This document shows, one piece after another, positions 43,641 through 52,941 of a DNA stretch of 64,000 nucleotides. Source of the DNA: Flavonifractor sp. AGMB03687. GTDB taxonomy: Bacteria > Bacillota > Clostridia > Oscillospirales > Oscillospiraceae. The notes under the pieces are model-generated. The model saw only the letters and a program-made list of their open reading frames with translations. It did not search any database and had not been told where the DNA came from. Each line of letters starts with the position of its first letter. Position 1 is the first letter of the stretch. The stretch is from contig NZ_JADKZI010000003.1 of NCBI RefSeq assembly GCF_017811815.1, positions 186,001 to 250,000 of the forward strand, written 5' to 3'. The position numbers were made by a program, and so were the translations under genes.

Positions 43641-44456
43641 TTAATAACAGCTGATATCCACCTGTCCCACGGTACCGGTGACGTCCCAGCCCAGGAAAAC
43701 GGAGGCCAGGCGGGAAAAGTCCTCCTGCCGGTCGCTGACAAAGTAGCGGCAGCTTCCGCCCTCTGTCTTTCCGGACAGGGCATCGTCCGCTGCCAGCCGG
43801 GCGGCTGCCGCCCGGGCGCCCTCCGCCCCGGCGTTGATCAGCCGGACGTCCGGTCCCATCTGGGCGGAAATGACATCTTCCAGCAGAGGATAGTGGGTAC
43901 AGCCCATCACCAGGGTATCCACCCCCGCCTCCTTCAGCGGGGCCAGATACTCCCCCGCCACCGTCTCAATGACGATGTCCCCGGGCTTGAACCGTCCGTT
44001 CTCCACCAGGGGCACAAAGAGGGGGCAGGGCTGGGCGGTCACCTGGGCCGCCGGGTCGGCCTTGCGGATCAGGTTCTCATAGGCCCCGCTGCGGATGGAG
44101 GCCTGGGTGCCGATGAGGCCGATCTTGCCGTTGCGGGTGGCCTGAGCTGCGGCAGCGGCGGCGGGGGCCACCACACCCAGCACTGGAATGGGGTTCTCAT
44201 TGGCCAGAATCTCCAGCGCCGTGGTGGACACGGTGCCGCAGGCAATGACAATCAGTTTCAAATCAAAGGTACGCAGAAAGGCCACGTCCTGGCGGGCGTA
44301 CCGGATGATGGTCTCCTTGGAGCGGCTGCCGTAGGGCACCCGTCCGGTATCGCCGAAGTATACGATATCCTCCCCCGGCAGCAGGCGGCACAGCTCCCGC
44401 ACCGTGGTCAGCCCTCCCAGGCCGGAATCAAAAACGCCGATGGGTCGTCTGTCCAA
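43641..44456 (-). CDS. murI: Glutamate racemase
   Basis: A 271-residue racemase supplying D-glutamate for peptidoglycan. D10-S11 in GVFDSGLGG, C73 in IACGTVST and C186 in GCTHYPLL are the acid/base residues; the usual ACNTAS is ACGTVS here. The start is TTG 44456 with GGAGGG upstream. Confidence 0.94.
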   Translation of the reverse strand: MDRRPIGVFDSGLGGLTTVRELCRLLPGEDIVYFGDTGRVPYGSRSKETIIRYARQDVAFLRTFDLKLIVIACGTVSTTALEILANENPIPVLGVVAPAAAAAAQATRNGKIGLIGTQASIRSGAYENLIRKADPAAQVTAQPCPLFVPLVENGRFKPGDIVIETVAGEYLAPLKEAGVDTLVMGCTHYPLLEDVISAQMGPDVRLINAGAEGARAAAARLAADDALSGKTEGGSCRYFVSDRQEDFSRLASVFLGWDVTGTVGQVDISCY

Positions 44457-44550
44457 GACGCTCCCTCCTTGTAATACTGTGGTTCTTTTAATGATAGGGG
44501 AAACGGGTCAGGAAAACAAGGGGTTATTTTCACATTTTTCCCTCCCCGGT

Positions 44551-44578
44551 TTGACATTTCTTCGGGGGTGACTATAAT
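44551..44578 (+). promoter_or_regulatory. Strong promoter of the gene at 44640
   Basis: Perfect TTGACA (44551-44556) and TATAAT (44573-44578) with a 16-bp spacer. Confidence 0.88.
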
Positions 44579-44639
44579 ATGAGAGTGGGGGATGGTCCTC
44601 CGTGCCCCAACGTCACGACAGCAAGGAGGTCTCATTGGT

Positions 44640-45056
44640 ATGAAGCTGGAACTGACGACCAAGCAGTTTCGCCGTCTGCTGGATATGGCCTATATCGGCA
44701 ACTGGATCCTGAACTCCACCCGTGGGGACGACCGATTCCGGGACTATGACGAAGTGGAGAGCCTGCTCTTTGCCAAGGCCCGTGCCGAGGGCATGCCTAC
44801 CCTGGCGGAGGACTGGCAGGGCGAAGTGGTCCCCTCCCGTGCTTTTGCCGAGGGCGGCATCCACGAGGCCATCATGGAATACGAAAATAACGTCTTCTTT
44901 GATATTCTGGCGGAGGACCTGGCCCGCCGGGATATGGACGACGCTCCCATTGACGAGAGCAACTACGATGAGCTGGCCAGCCGGATCGATGCCTATATCG
45001 CCGAGTTTGAGGAACACGGCACCGACAACATCCTGGTGGACAGCGACCACCTGTAA
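44640..45056 (+). CDS. Hypothetical acidic protein
   Basis: A 138-residue protein, ATG 44640 behind AAGGAGG. It is helical and clearly acidic (DDAPIDESNYDELASRIDAYIAEFEEHG near the end) with MKLELTTKQFRRLLDMAYIGNWILN at the start. No signal peptide or membrane segment. It is transcribed alone from a near-perfect promoter and ended by its own terminator, so it is probably well expressed. Related uncharacterised proteins occur in Firmicutes, but I cannot give a function. Confidence 0.75.
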   Translation: MKLELTTKQFRRLLDMAYIGNWILNSTRGDDRFRDYDEVESLLFAKARAEGMPTLAEDWQGEVVPSRAFAEGGIHEAIMEYENNVFFDILAEDLARRDMDDAPIDESNYDELASRIDAYIAEFEEHGTDNILVDSDHL

Positions 45057-45063
45057 GACGGCT

Positions 45064-45098
45064 CAAAGCCCCTGCCCAATGCGGCAGGGGCTCTTTTT
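45064..45098. terminator. Terminator between convergent genes
   Basis: AGCCCCTGCC (45067-45076) and GGCAGGGGCT (45083-45092) pair, then TTTTT. Confidence 0.9.
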
Positions 45099-46515
45099 AT
45101 GCCTGGGTCTCCTTCCGCAGGTCCTCCACGGTGAGGGCCATCAGCTCCTCCTTACTGGGAGCCTCCAGGGCGGCCACCCGGTCGGACTGGCGGGCCACTG
45201 CCCGCTCGAACAAGTTGCGCACGTCCCGGGCGTTGCCGAAGTTCTCATCCCGGTTCTCATACAGTTCTTTCAAATACTGCTCGGCATATGCTCTGCTGTC
45301 ATCACTGAGCGTATACCCATTTTTCTCACACATGGAGCAGAAGATCTCCATCAGCTGGGCTCCGTTGTAGTCCTCAAAATAGAAATACTTGTTGAAGCGG
45401 CTCTCCAGGCCGGGGTTGGCGTGGAGAAACCGGCCCATCAGCTCGGTGTATCCCGCCACAATGACCACCAGGTCCGCCCGGTGGTCCTCCATCCCCTTCA
45501 GCAAGGTCTCAATGGCCTCCTTGCCGAAGTCGTTGGGGTTATCCTGCCCCGCCAGGGCGTAGGCCTCGTCGATGAAGAGCACGCCCCCCAGGGCCTTCTG
45601 AATGACCTCGCCGGTCTTGAGGGCGGTCTGCCCCACAAACCCGGCCACCAGACCGGAGCGGTCCACCTCCACCAACTGCCCCTTGGACAGTACGCCGATG
45701 GCCTTGTACAGCTGGGCCAGCAGCCGGGCCACCGTGGTCTTGCCGGTGCCCGGATTGCCCATGAACACCAGATGAAGAGACAGGGGCGGCACCGGCAGAT
45801 CGTGCTCCTGCCGCAGCTTGCGCACCTTCACCAGGTTGACCAGGCTCTTCACATCGGCCTTTACCTTCTCCAGGCCGCACAGCCCGTCCAGCTGGGCCAT
45901 CAGTTCCTCCAGGGTGGGCTCCGGTTCCTCCGGCTTGCTTGCCTCCTGAGGCTCCGCCGCCGGGGCGGCGGCGGGGCACTGCGGTTCCGGACGGCGGGTC
46001 ACAAAGTCCCCCACATCCAGAGGCGACTTCTCCCCCTTCAGTCCGTCCTGGTCGCACAGGGCGGAGAGGGTATCGGCGCACTGGTTGACAAACCCGGCCT
46101 CCTCCTCGCTGACCTGGTCGTCCACCGCCGCGAAGAGCAGCAGCATCAGAGTGGTCAGATCCACAAACCGCCGGGCCAGATCGGTGCCCGCCACCTTGTC
46201 GCAGGCCCGCATTCGGTTGAAAAACTCCGGCGGCCGAAACCCGGGATATCGGGCCACCCCGGAGGACAGCTCCCAGAACAGCACTGAGGGCACCGGATTG
46301 CCCTTGGTGTAGATGGCGTTATAAAATTCCACATGTCTCGGGCTGAGGGAGGCCCCGTCCCGCTGCCACAGGCCCAGGGCGCAGCCCCGGAAGAAGATAT
46401 CAGCCTCCCGGGCAAAACGGTCCCGCAGGGCCTGGTCGGCGATCTGCCGCCGAAAGGCGGTCATCCCCTCGCTGTATTGTCGGTGGGCCTCGGCGGCACT
46501 GATGGATCCCTTCAT
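45097..46515 (-). CDS. SpoVK/CbbX-like AAA+ ATPase
   Basis: A 472-residue protein. The N-terminal ~180 residues are helical and unlike known domains, followed by an Ala/Pro/Glu linker at ~180-200. The AAA+ module has Walker A GNPGTGKTT (253-261), Walker B GVLFIDEAYAL (311-321) and an SRFNKYF sensor region. The best-known relatives are sporulation protein SpoVK and the Rubisco activase CbbX; without RuBisCO here, a SpoVK-like remodelling role is more likely. Confidence 0.85.
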   Translation of the reverse strand: MKGSISAAEAHRQYSEGMTAFRRQIADQALRDRFAREADIFFRGCALGLWQRDGASLSPRHVEFYNAIYTKGNPVPSVLFWELSSGVARYPGFRPPEFFNRMRACDKVAGTDLARRFVDLTTLMLLLFAAVDDQVSEEEAGFVNQCADTLSALCDQDGLKGEKSPLDVGDFVTRRPEPQCPAAAPAAEPQEASKPEEPEPTLEELMAQLDGLCGLEKVKADVKSLVNLVKVRKLRQEHDLPVPPLSLHLVFMGNPGTGKTTVARLLAQLYKAIGVLSKGQLVEVDRSGLVAGFVGQTALKTGEVIQKALGGVLFIDEAYALAGQDNPNDFGKEAIETLLKGMEDHRADLVVIVAGYTELMGRFLHANPGLESRFNKYFYFEDYNGAQLMEIFCSMCEKNGYTLSDDSRAYAEQYLKELYENRDENFGNARDVRNLFERAVARQSDRVAALEAPSKEELMALTVEDLRKETQA

Positions 46516-46648
46516 AACTGGGCTGCCTCCCCTGCACTTTTTTCGTAAATTTTCGCAAATTTTATTATAGCCAATTCCCGGTACCCGTGCAAGCCCTCCC
46601 CATAGTTGACATAATTGTTAAAAAACTTTTACATTTCCCGAAGTACCG

Positions 46649-46678
46649 TTGACGGCCTGCCGTCTGCCGTTGTAAAAT
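46649..46678 (+). promoter_or_regulatory. Promoter of the zinc-ribbon/Big2 gene
   Basis: TTGACG (46649-46654) and TAAAAT (46673-46678), 18-bp spacer. Confidence 0.65.
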
Positions 46679-46710
46679 ATCATTAAGAATGTCGATTGGA
46701 GGGATTTCCC

Positions 46711-47676
46711 ATGGCATCCAGGCGAAACCGGGACGACCGTCCCACCATGATCCACTGCGAATACTGCGGCGAAGACTACGCCTCTACTTATAAGCACTGC
46801 CCCTTCTGTGATGAAATGCCGTTGGACGACGAGGACTACGACGGGGATGAGGACGCCCCCCGCCGTCCCCGTGGCGGCAAGCGGCTGGTGACCAATACCC
46901 GGGGCGGCGGCTACGGCCGGGGCCCCTCGCCCCTGCGGCTCATCGGTATCATCATCTCTCTGGCCGTTATTATTGCGGCCATCATCATCGTGATCTCGGT
47001 TATCATTCCCCTGGTCACCAAGGGCAACTCAGCCAACGATCCGGGCACAGTCGAAAGCGTCATGCCCACCGACTCCGCCCAGCCCAGCGCCGATCCCGAT
47101 CCCACCGAATCTCCCGATCCGGTGGAGACCATCCCTGCTGACCAGACGGCCACCGACTTCAGCCTGAGCCTGACGGAGTTCTCCCTGAGCGACCGCTATC
47201 CTGACCCCGTCACCCTGAAGGTGACCTTTATCCCCGAGGGCTCCACCGGCACCATCACCTGGACCAGCAGCGACCCCGACATCGTGTCCGTGGATGAGAC
47301 CGGCAAGGTGAGCCCCGGTTCCAAGACCGGCAACGCCACCATCACCGCCACCATGCCCGGCGGCGTGACCCACACCTGCCTGGTCCACAACTCCGTGACC
47401 ACCGGCGGCTCCACCGGCAGCACCACCTCCGGCGGATCCACCACCACGACCACCTCTCTGTCCCTCAACCGGACAGACTTCACCCTGAGCAAGACCTACC
47501 CCTCCTTCCAGGTGAAGGTAAGCGGCACCTCCTCCACCCCCGTGTGGAGCATCGGCAACAGCGGTGTGGCCACCGTCTCCAGCAACGGCACCGTGACCTA
47601 TGTGAGCAAGGGCCAGACCACCCTGACCTGTTCGGTGGATGGCAAGACCTTGACCTGCACCGTGCGCTGCACCTGA
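46711..47676 (+). CDS. Zinc-ribbon membrane protein with Ig-like (Big2) domains
   Basis: A 321-residue protein. An N-terminal zinc ribbon (CEYCGEDY and CPFCDE), an acidic linker, one membrane segment at ~77-102, then an extracellular part with two Big2-like domains (TITWTSSDPDIVSVDETGKVSP; PVWSIGNSGVATVSSNGTVTY) joined by a Gly/Ser/Thr linker. ATG 46711 follows TTGGAGGG. It probably sits at the cell surface; the ligand is unknown. Confidence 0.82.
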   Translation: MASRRNRDDRPTMIHCEYCGEDYASTYKHCPFCDEMPLDDEDYDGDEDAPRRPRGGKRLVTNTRGGGYGRGPSPLRLIGIIISLAVIIAAIIIVISVIIPLVTKGNSANDPGTVESVMPTDSAQPSADPDPTESPDPVETIPADQTATDFSLSLTEFSLSDRYPDPVTLKVTFIPEGSTGTITWTSSDPDIVSVDETGKVSPGSKTGNATITATMPGGVTHTCLVHNSVTTGGSTGSTTSGGSTTTTTSLSLNRTDFTLSKTYPSFQVKVSGTSSTPVWSIGNSGVATVSSNGTVTYVSKGQTTLTCSVDGKTLTCTVRCT

Positions 47677-47682
47677 TCATTC

Positions 47683-47770
47683 AAAAAGGCCCCGGACCAA
47701 AAGTCCGGGGCCTTTTCCTGTCTGCTGCAAAGAGCGGCGCCCCGGACCAACGTCCGGGGCGCCTTTTCTG
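47683..47770 (+). terminator. Tandem terminators
   Basis: Two hairpins in a row: GGCCCCGGAC/GTCCGGGGCC (47688-47712) and GGCGCCCCGGAC/GTCCGGGGCGCC (47736-47763), each with T after it. The following stretch to 48015 shows no gene or other clear signal. Confidence 0.85.
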
Positions 47771-48015
47771 CTTTTTTAAGGGAGGGATTCCTATCTTTAT
47801 CTCATCACGCGGCAGGGCCGGTGTTGCTTTTGGTCTGCCCCCACAGCCGGGGGGCAGTCACAAGGGCGGGCCGGTTTGTTGAACGCGCTCCGGATGGCAT
47901 TTGTCCTCCGCACGCTCCCGGCGCGGCGCCCTTGCCTTTTCTCTTGGCTGTGCTTATAAGATACCACAGCCGCCCTGTCGAGTGTTGGATAAATTTTGGA
48001 CCTTATGTAAACGAT

Positions 48016-49116
48016 TTATGAAGTTCCCTTCTGGCCGAAATCCATACCGCCGGACAGGCCGTCCTTCTCCAGCATCCGCTCCAGCACCTCCACATCGGCG
48101 GTGATGTCCATAGTGTCCACCTCGAAGAGGCGATCCAACTGCTTCTCGAAGCCGTCCACCACCTTATCCATCATGCCCTCAATACGGGCCTTGGCCGTGC
48201 GGATGTTCTCTCCCTCCACGCCCTGGTCCTCCATGCGGGCATAGGCCTTGAGGATCTTCAGGGTGGTGGGCAGATAGTAGTTGAGGAAGGAGCGCAGCTG
48301 GTCCTCCTTGCCCGGGTTCTGCTTGACGTAACCGTAGATCTTGCTGGTGATCTCCCCGATGCGGTCGATCTTGCGGCTCATGGCCGGGTCGTCAATATCG
48401 TCGTTGAGGCGGCGGATCTCCCGCAACACCGCGTCGTCATCCCGGATGTCCAGAGGTTCTTCCTCCTCCTGACCGGGCTCCTCCGCCGGCTCCGGCTCAT
48501 CCTTCAGGCCCTCGTCACTGAGGATCAGCTCATGGGTGGACATATCCAGATATCCGGTGGGCAGAATGCCCTCATCCAGCATCTCCTGCAAATCTCTGCA
48601 CGCCTTGCGCACCGACACCGGCATAGCGTGGGCCAGCTGCACCACCGACACGCTCTCCCGCCGCCCGATGAGGGCCAGATACTTCCGGAAGCGCTTCATC
48701 TTGCGGGTGCTCATGCTGCCCGCCGCCATCAGGGCCAATCCGCCGGCAAACAGGCCGATCACCGGCGACATCATGGCCAGAGACAGGGGAAAGCCCCAGA
48801 TGCTGCTCACCACCGGCAGTCCGGACACCGTGGCGATGCCGAAGAGGACGGCCATAATGGCGCCGCCGATGGTCATGGCCTTGCCCTTGTTGAGGCTGGG
48901 CTTCTTCCCCGCCGCGTTGGGGGGCGGGGTACGGAAGCCCTGGGTTCCGGGGCTGGGCCCCAGGTAGGGGAACTGGGGTCTGCGTCCCAGGCCGATCAGC
49001 TTACGTACCAGCAGGAAGAGTCCTACAGGCCACACGGTAACCAGCAGAATCAGGATCATGATCCAGGAAAACAGTTCGTTGCTGTTATCTGGACGCCGGT
49101 TGCGATAATAGGACAT
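48016..49116 (-). CDS. XpaC-like (halogen-indolyl phosphate hydrolysis) membrane protein
   Basis: A 366-residue protein. A first membrane segment lies at ~14-34, two more at ~75-130 (MTIGGAIMAVLFGIATV; FAGGLALMAAGSM), then a winged-helix-like part (ESVSVVQLAHAMPVSVRKACRDLQEMLDEG) and a C-terminal helical domain of the XpaC type (SFLNYYLPTTLKILKAYARME). The middle is very acidic. In Bacillus xpaC lies with yceH/telA-type genes; none is adjacent here. ATG 49116 follows AAAGGAG. Confidence 0.8.
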   Translation of the reverse strand: MSYYRNRRPDNSNELFSWIMILILLVTVWPVGLFLLVRKLIGLGRRPQFPYLGPSPGTQGFRTPPPNAAGKKPSLNKGKAMTIGGAIMAVLFGIATVSGLPVVSSIWGFPLSLAMMSPVIGLFAGGLALMAAGSMSTRKMKRFRKYLALIGRRESVSVVQLAHAMPVSVRKACRDLQEMLDEGILPTGYLDMSTHELILSDEGLKDEPEPAEEPGQEEEEPLDIRDDDAVLREIRRLNDDIDDPAMSRKIDRIGEITSKIYGYVKQNPGKEDQLRSFLNYYLPTTLKILKAYARMEDQGVEGENIRTAKARIEGMMDKVVDGFEKQLDRLFEVDTMDITADVEVLERMLEKDGLSGGMDFGQKGTS

Positions 49117-49332
49117 GGAATACCGCTCCTTTGGATAAAAGGCTAAAAAACGCTGCCATTCAATCACAAAAGTGACAAAGTTTCGATGGATACGATTGAC
49201 CTCGCGGGCTCATGCTGAATAGGCGGCGGGCATCGTTCCATTCCGATTCATACAGCTTTTTCTATCATCATACACTGATTCTCTGTGACTGTAAAGCGAT
49301 TTCCGCCTGCCGTTCATGTAACCATTCTGTAA

Positions 49333-49361
49333 TTGCATTTTCCCTAGGCAACACCTATAAT
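49333..49361 (+). promoter_or_regulatory. Promoter of the VanW gene
   Basis: TTGCAT (49333-49338) and TATAAT (49356-49361) with 17-bp spacing. The 120-nt leader includes GGCCTTCGGCC but no riboswitch I recognise. Confidence 0.75.
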
Positions 49362-49483
49362 ATGGGTTACTGAATCAATTTTGTTGCGGCTCCCGCAAAT
49401 GAGCAGATCTTGCTTCTGCCGGGACCGTGGGATTCTCTGCCCGGCCTTCGGCCGAGGCCACAATAGAAGTTGGAGTGATCAAT

Positions 49484-51331
49484 ATGGCACAAGCAGCGGG
49501 TAAACGTACCGCGCAGGCCAAAAAGCCCCAGGGCGGCAAGGTTGCCCTGGTGATAGCGCTCATCGTGATAGCGGCGCTGATCGCCGGCTATCTGATTCTG
49601 TGCGCCGTGGCTGGCAGCGGCACCTTCCTGCCCAATACCACCATCGGCGGCGTCAACGTGGGCGGCCGCACCCAGGAGGAGGCGCTCTCCCTGCTGGAGG
49701 AGCAGCTGCCCCAGCGTCTGTCTAAACTTTCCGCCACCTTTACCTGCGAGGATAAGGAATATACCGTTACCGGCGAGGGCGCCTCTGTGGACGCCCAGGC
49801 CGCCGTGCAGTCCGCTATGGACAGCCAGTCCGGTTCCTTTTTCACCCGGGGCGGCCAGTATCTGACCGCTCTGACCGGGGGCAGCCAGTACCCGGTCCAG
49901 GTCTCGCTGGACGGTACCCCCGATGTGATCGACCAGGCCATTGAGGAGTGCGCCGACCCTGAGTCCCAGACCACCTGGGAGGTCAAGGACGACCAGCTGG
50001 TCTTCCATAAGGGCGTCACCGGCCGCACCATCGACACCGCCGCCCTCACCACCGCCCTGGAGACCCGGCTCAGCGAGCTGCTTTCCAATGACGCCGGAGC
50101 GGAATCCGAGCCCATTACCGCCCAGGTCACCACTGCGCCCCCCGCCGATCCCGATTTCGACGCCATCCAGAAGGAAGTGTGCGTGGAAGCCACCGACGCC
50201 TACTTAGACAAGGAGACCAAGAAGATCGTCCCCTCGGTCACCGGCGTTGATCTGGATGTGGAGGCCGCCAAGTCCGCTCTGGACAGTGCGGAGGAGGGGG
50301 AGCAGGTCACCGTTCCCCTGACCAAAACCGAACCCAAAATGACCACCGCCAATCTGGAGGCCAACCTCTTCAAGGACGTGCTGGGCACCGGCACCACCAG
50401 CTGCGCCGGTCCCTCCAATCGCTGGTACAACATTGATCTGGCCGCCAGCCGCATCAACGGCACCATCCTGCTGCCCGGCGAGGTGTTCTCCTACAACGCC
50501 CTGGCCGGTCCCTACACCAAGGCCAGCGGCTACCGGGATGCCGGCACCTATCAGAACGGACAGAGCATCGACGCCACCGCCGGCGGCATCTGCCAGCTGT
50601 CCTCCACCCTGTACTGGGTGACCCTGAAGGCTAATCTGGAAACCGTGGAGCGCTCCAAGCACGCCTTCAACGGCGGCTATATGCCCGTCATCGGCACCGA
50701 CGCCACTGTGTGGAGCAACCAGATCGACTTCAAGTTCAAGAACGATACCGAATACCCCATCAAGATCTCTGCCTATCAGGACAGCAGCCACAAGCTGCAC
50801 GTCACCATCTACGGTACCGATACCACCGGCATCCACGGTGAGCCCTACAGCGTCACCGTCTCCACCACGCCCTATAAGAACATCTACAAGCCTGATTCCT
50901 CCATTCCCCAGGGCACTCAGCCTCAGCGGGACCCCAACTACTCCCGCTACAACGGCGTTACGGTGGACGTGTATCAGAAGCTGGTGGACAAGAACGGCAA
51001 CACCGTGAAAACCATCTTCCTGTACCGCAACAGCTACAAGTCCTCCGACGCGGTATACTATTACAACCCCGCCGACGCGGCCCGTTGGGGCATTGATCCC
51101 TCCACCGGTCTGAAGACTCTGACTCCGGTGGAGCCCACCCCCACGCCCACGGCTACACCGTCGGCTACCCCCAGCGCCACCCCGTCGGCCACTCCTTCCA
51201 CGGAGCCTACACCGACGCCCACCCCTGAGGCAACTCCCACCCCGGCCGCCACGCCGTCCTCTTCTGTGGGGCCCGGCATGGAACCCACTGACAACACTCC
51301 GGTGCCGGAAGCGGAGTCTCCGGCTGTCTGA
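49484..51331 (+). CDS. VanW-family peptidoglycan-binding protein
   Basis: A 615-residue protein: cytoplasmic basic tail, membrane segment at ~19-44, then peptidoglycan-binding (PG_binding_4-like) repeats to ~280, and a VanW domain at ~310-450 (NRWYNIDLAASRINGTILLPGEVFSYN, GGICQLSSTLYW). The C-terminal ~70 residues are a Thr/Pro/Ala-rich tail with TPSATPSATPS repeats. ATG 49484 follows TTGGAG. Such proteins bind the cell wall; a direct link to vancomycin resistance should not be assumed. Confidence 0.9.
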   Translation: MAQAAGKRTAQAKKPQGGKVALVIALIVIAALIAGYLILCAVAGSGTFLPNTTIGGVNVGGRTQEEALSLLEEQLPQRLSKLSATFTCEDKEYTVTGEGASVDAQAAVQSAMDSQSGSFFTRGGQYLTALTGGSQYPVQVSLDGTPDVIDQAIEECADPESQTTWEVKDDQLVFHKGVTGRTIDTAALTTALETRLSELLSNDAGAESEPITAQVTTAPPADPDFDAIQKEVCVEATDAYLDKETKKIVPSVTGVDLDVEAAKSALDSAEEGEQVTVPLTKTEPKMTTANLEANLFKDVLGTGTTSCAGPSNRWYNIDLAASRINGTILLPGEVFSYNALAGPYTKASGYRDAGTYQNGQSIDATAGGICQLSSTLYWVTLKANLETVERSKHAFNGGYMPVIGTDATVWSNQIDFKFKNDTEYPIKISAYQDSSHKLHVTIYGTDTTGIHGEPYSVTVSTTPYKNIYKPDSSIPQGTQPQRDPNYSRYNGVTVDVYQKLVDKNGNTVKTIFLYRNSYKSSDAVYYYNPADAARWGIDPSTGLKTLTPVEPTPTPTATPSATPSATPSATPSTEPTPTPTPEATPTPAATPSSSVGPGMEPTDNTPVPEAESPAV

Positions 51332-51344
51332 GCACAACGCTACT

Positions 51345-51374
51345 GCAAGGCCCCCCGCCCGGCGGGGGGCCTTG
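51345..51374 (+). terminator. Terminator after the VanW gene
   Basis: AAGGCCCCCCGCC and GGCGGGGGGCCTT pair; only a short T-rich tail follows. Confidence 0.75.
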
Positions 51375-51408
51375 CTTGCCCAAATACCAAACTGGAAAGG
51401 AACCCGTT

Positions 51409-52086
51409 ATGTTTGAAGGATTTTCCGGCGCCACCGTGGACTTCATGTGGGGCATCCGCTTCAACAATGAAAAGTCCTGGTTTGAGGCCCATAAGGAGGA
51501 ATACCTCACCCACTTCCAGCGCCCCATGAAGGCGCTGGCCAATGAGGTCTATGACCGTTTTCTGGACAAGCACCCCGACCTGGATCTGGTGTGCAAGGTC
51601 TCCCGCATCTACCGGGACGCCCGTCGGCTCTTTGGCCGGGGCCCGTACAAGGACCACCTGTGGATGAGTCTGGTCCGCCCCCACGTGGAGCCCGGCTCCG
51701 AGCCGGTGTTCTGGTTTGAGCTGGAGCCGGAGGGCTGGTCCTGCGGCATGGGCTTCTGGATGGCCCCCGCCGTGACCATGGCCAAGCTCCGTGCCCGGAT
51801 GGACCGGGATCCCAAGCCCATGGAGCAGCTGGCCCGCCGCCTGAACAAGCAGGATCAGTTCATTCTGGAGGGTGAGGACTATAAGCGGCCCAAGACCGCC
51901 CCCTCTCCCCTGCTGCAGCCCTGGTACAGCAAAAAAAGCTTTGCCCTCTCCCACAGCGCCCCCCATCAGGATCTGCTCTGGAGCCACGATCTTGCCGACA
52001 CGCTGGTGGATTCCTTTGAGTTTTTGCTCCCCTACTATCAGTATATCCTCTCCCTCAGCGGCGATCCCGATCCCCGCCAGGCCTGA
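51409..52086 (+). CDS. DUF2461 domain protein
   Basis: A 225-residue protein with the DUF2461 pattern: FEGFSGATVDFMWGIRFNNEKSWFEAHK at the start, KVSRIYRDARRLFGRGPYKDHLW in the middle. ATG 51409 follows AAAGGAA. Soluble, function unknown. Confidence 0.9.
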   Translation: MFEGFSGATVDFMWGIRFNNEKSWFEAHKEEYLTHFQRPMKALANEVYDRFLDKHPDLDLVCKVSRIYRDARRLFGRGPYKDHLWMSLVRPHVEPGSEPVFWFELEPEGWSCGMGFWMAPAVTMAKLRARMDRDPKPMEQLARRLNKQDQFILEGEDYKRPKTAPSPLLQPWYSKKSFALSHSAPHQDLLWSHDLADTLVDSFEFLLPYYQYILSLSGDPDPRQA

Positions 52087-52167
52087 ATTAACAGATTTTG
52101 CGTGGTAAGTCTGCCGCCCCGCCGCACATACTAAGCCAGGCAACTGGTGAAATGGGGGGCGAGGAAT

Positions 52168-52896
52168 ATGAAGCGGCATACCGGGCGGCGCTGGGCCGTC
52201 CTTCTGCTGGCATTGCTGCTGGCCGTTCTTCCGCCCTCGGCCCTGCTGGGGTATGAGGCGCTGCAGGCGGACGCTCCCGTGGACCTTCCGGAGCAAAAGC
52301 TCATCGCCCTCACCTTTGACGACGGTCCCCGCCGCTCCACCACCACCCGCCTGCTGGATGGTTTGGCGGAGCGGGGTGTGAAGGCCACCTTTTTCCTCAT
52401 CGGCTGCCAGATCGCCGACAACGAGGATGTGGTGCGCCGGATGGACCGGGAGGGCCACCAGATCGGCATCCACACCTTTGACCATGTGCAGCTCACCGAG
52501 CTGAACCAGGCCGACTTTGACGCCCAGGTGGGTACCACCCGCACCCTGCTGAAGGACCTGCTGGGCCACAACGACTTTCTGCTCCGCCCGCCCTTCGGTA
52601 AATGGGACGAGGGGGTGCGCACCCGGGCAGGCTGTCCCATCATCCTCTGGTCCATCGATCCAGAGGACTGGGACGATAAGAACACCGCCCGGGTGGTGGA
52701 AGAGGTGGTGTCCCAGGCTAAGGACGGCAGTATTATTCTGCTCCACGACATCTACGCCCAGTCGGTAGACGCGGCCCTCCAGATCGTAGACCGCCTCCAT
52801 GCCGAGGGCTACTACTTCTGTACCATAGACCAGCTCTTTGCCGCCCGGGGGCTCTCCCTGAAGGCTGGCCAGGTCTACTGGAACGCCTATCCTTAA
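52168..52896 (+). CDS. Polysaccharide deacetylase (NodB domain)
   Basis: A 242-residue exported enzyme. A signal or membrane anchor spans ~8-28. The NodB domain has LTFDDGP at 48-54 (metal Asp52), HTFDH at 102-106 (His102, His106) and RPPFGKWDE. It should remove acetyl groups from peptidoglycan or another polymer at the surface. ATG 52168 follows CGAGGAA. Related to PdaA/PgdA, but the exact substrate is open. Confidence 0.92.
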   Translation: MKRHTGRRWAVLLLALLLAVLPPSALLGYEALQADAPVDLPEQKLIALTFDDGPRRSTTTRLLDGLAERGVKATFFLIGCQIADNEDVVRRMDREGHQIGIHTFDHVQLTELNQADFDAQVGTTRTLLKDLLGHNDFLLRPPFGKWDEGVRTRAGCPIILWSIDPEDWDDKNTARVVEEVVSQAKDGSIILLHDIYAQSVDAALQIVDRLHAEGYYFCTIDQLFAARGLSLKAGQVYWNAYP

Positions 52897-52897
52897 A

Positions 52898-52935
52898 TGA
52901 AAAAAGGACCTGCCGTTTGGCAGGTCCTTTTTGTT
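52898..52935. terminator. Bidirectional terminator
   Basis: AAAAAGGACCTGCC and GGCAGGTCCTTTTT pair around GTTT between two convergent genes. Confidence 0.92.
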
Positions 52936-52941
52936 GGTCTC

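Noticed and set aside
49484-51331. Vancomycin resistance gene
   Set aside because: VanW-domain proteins are common cell-wall proteins; no vanA/vanB-type ligase, vanH or vanX is present.
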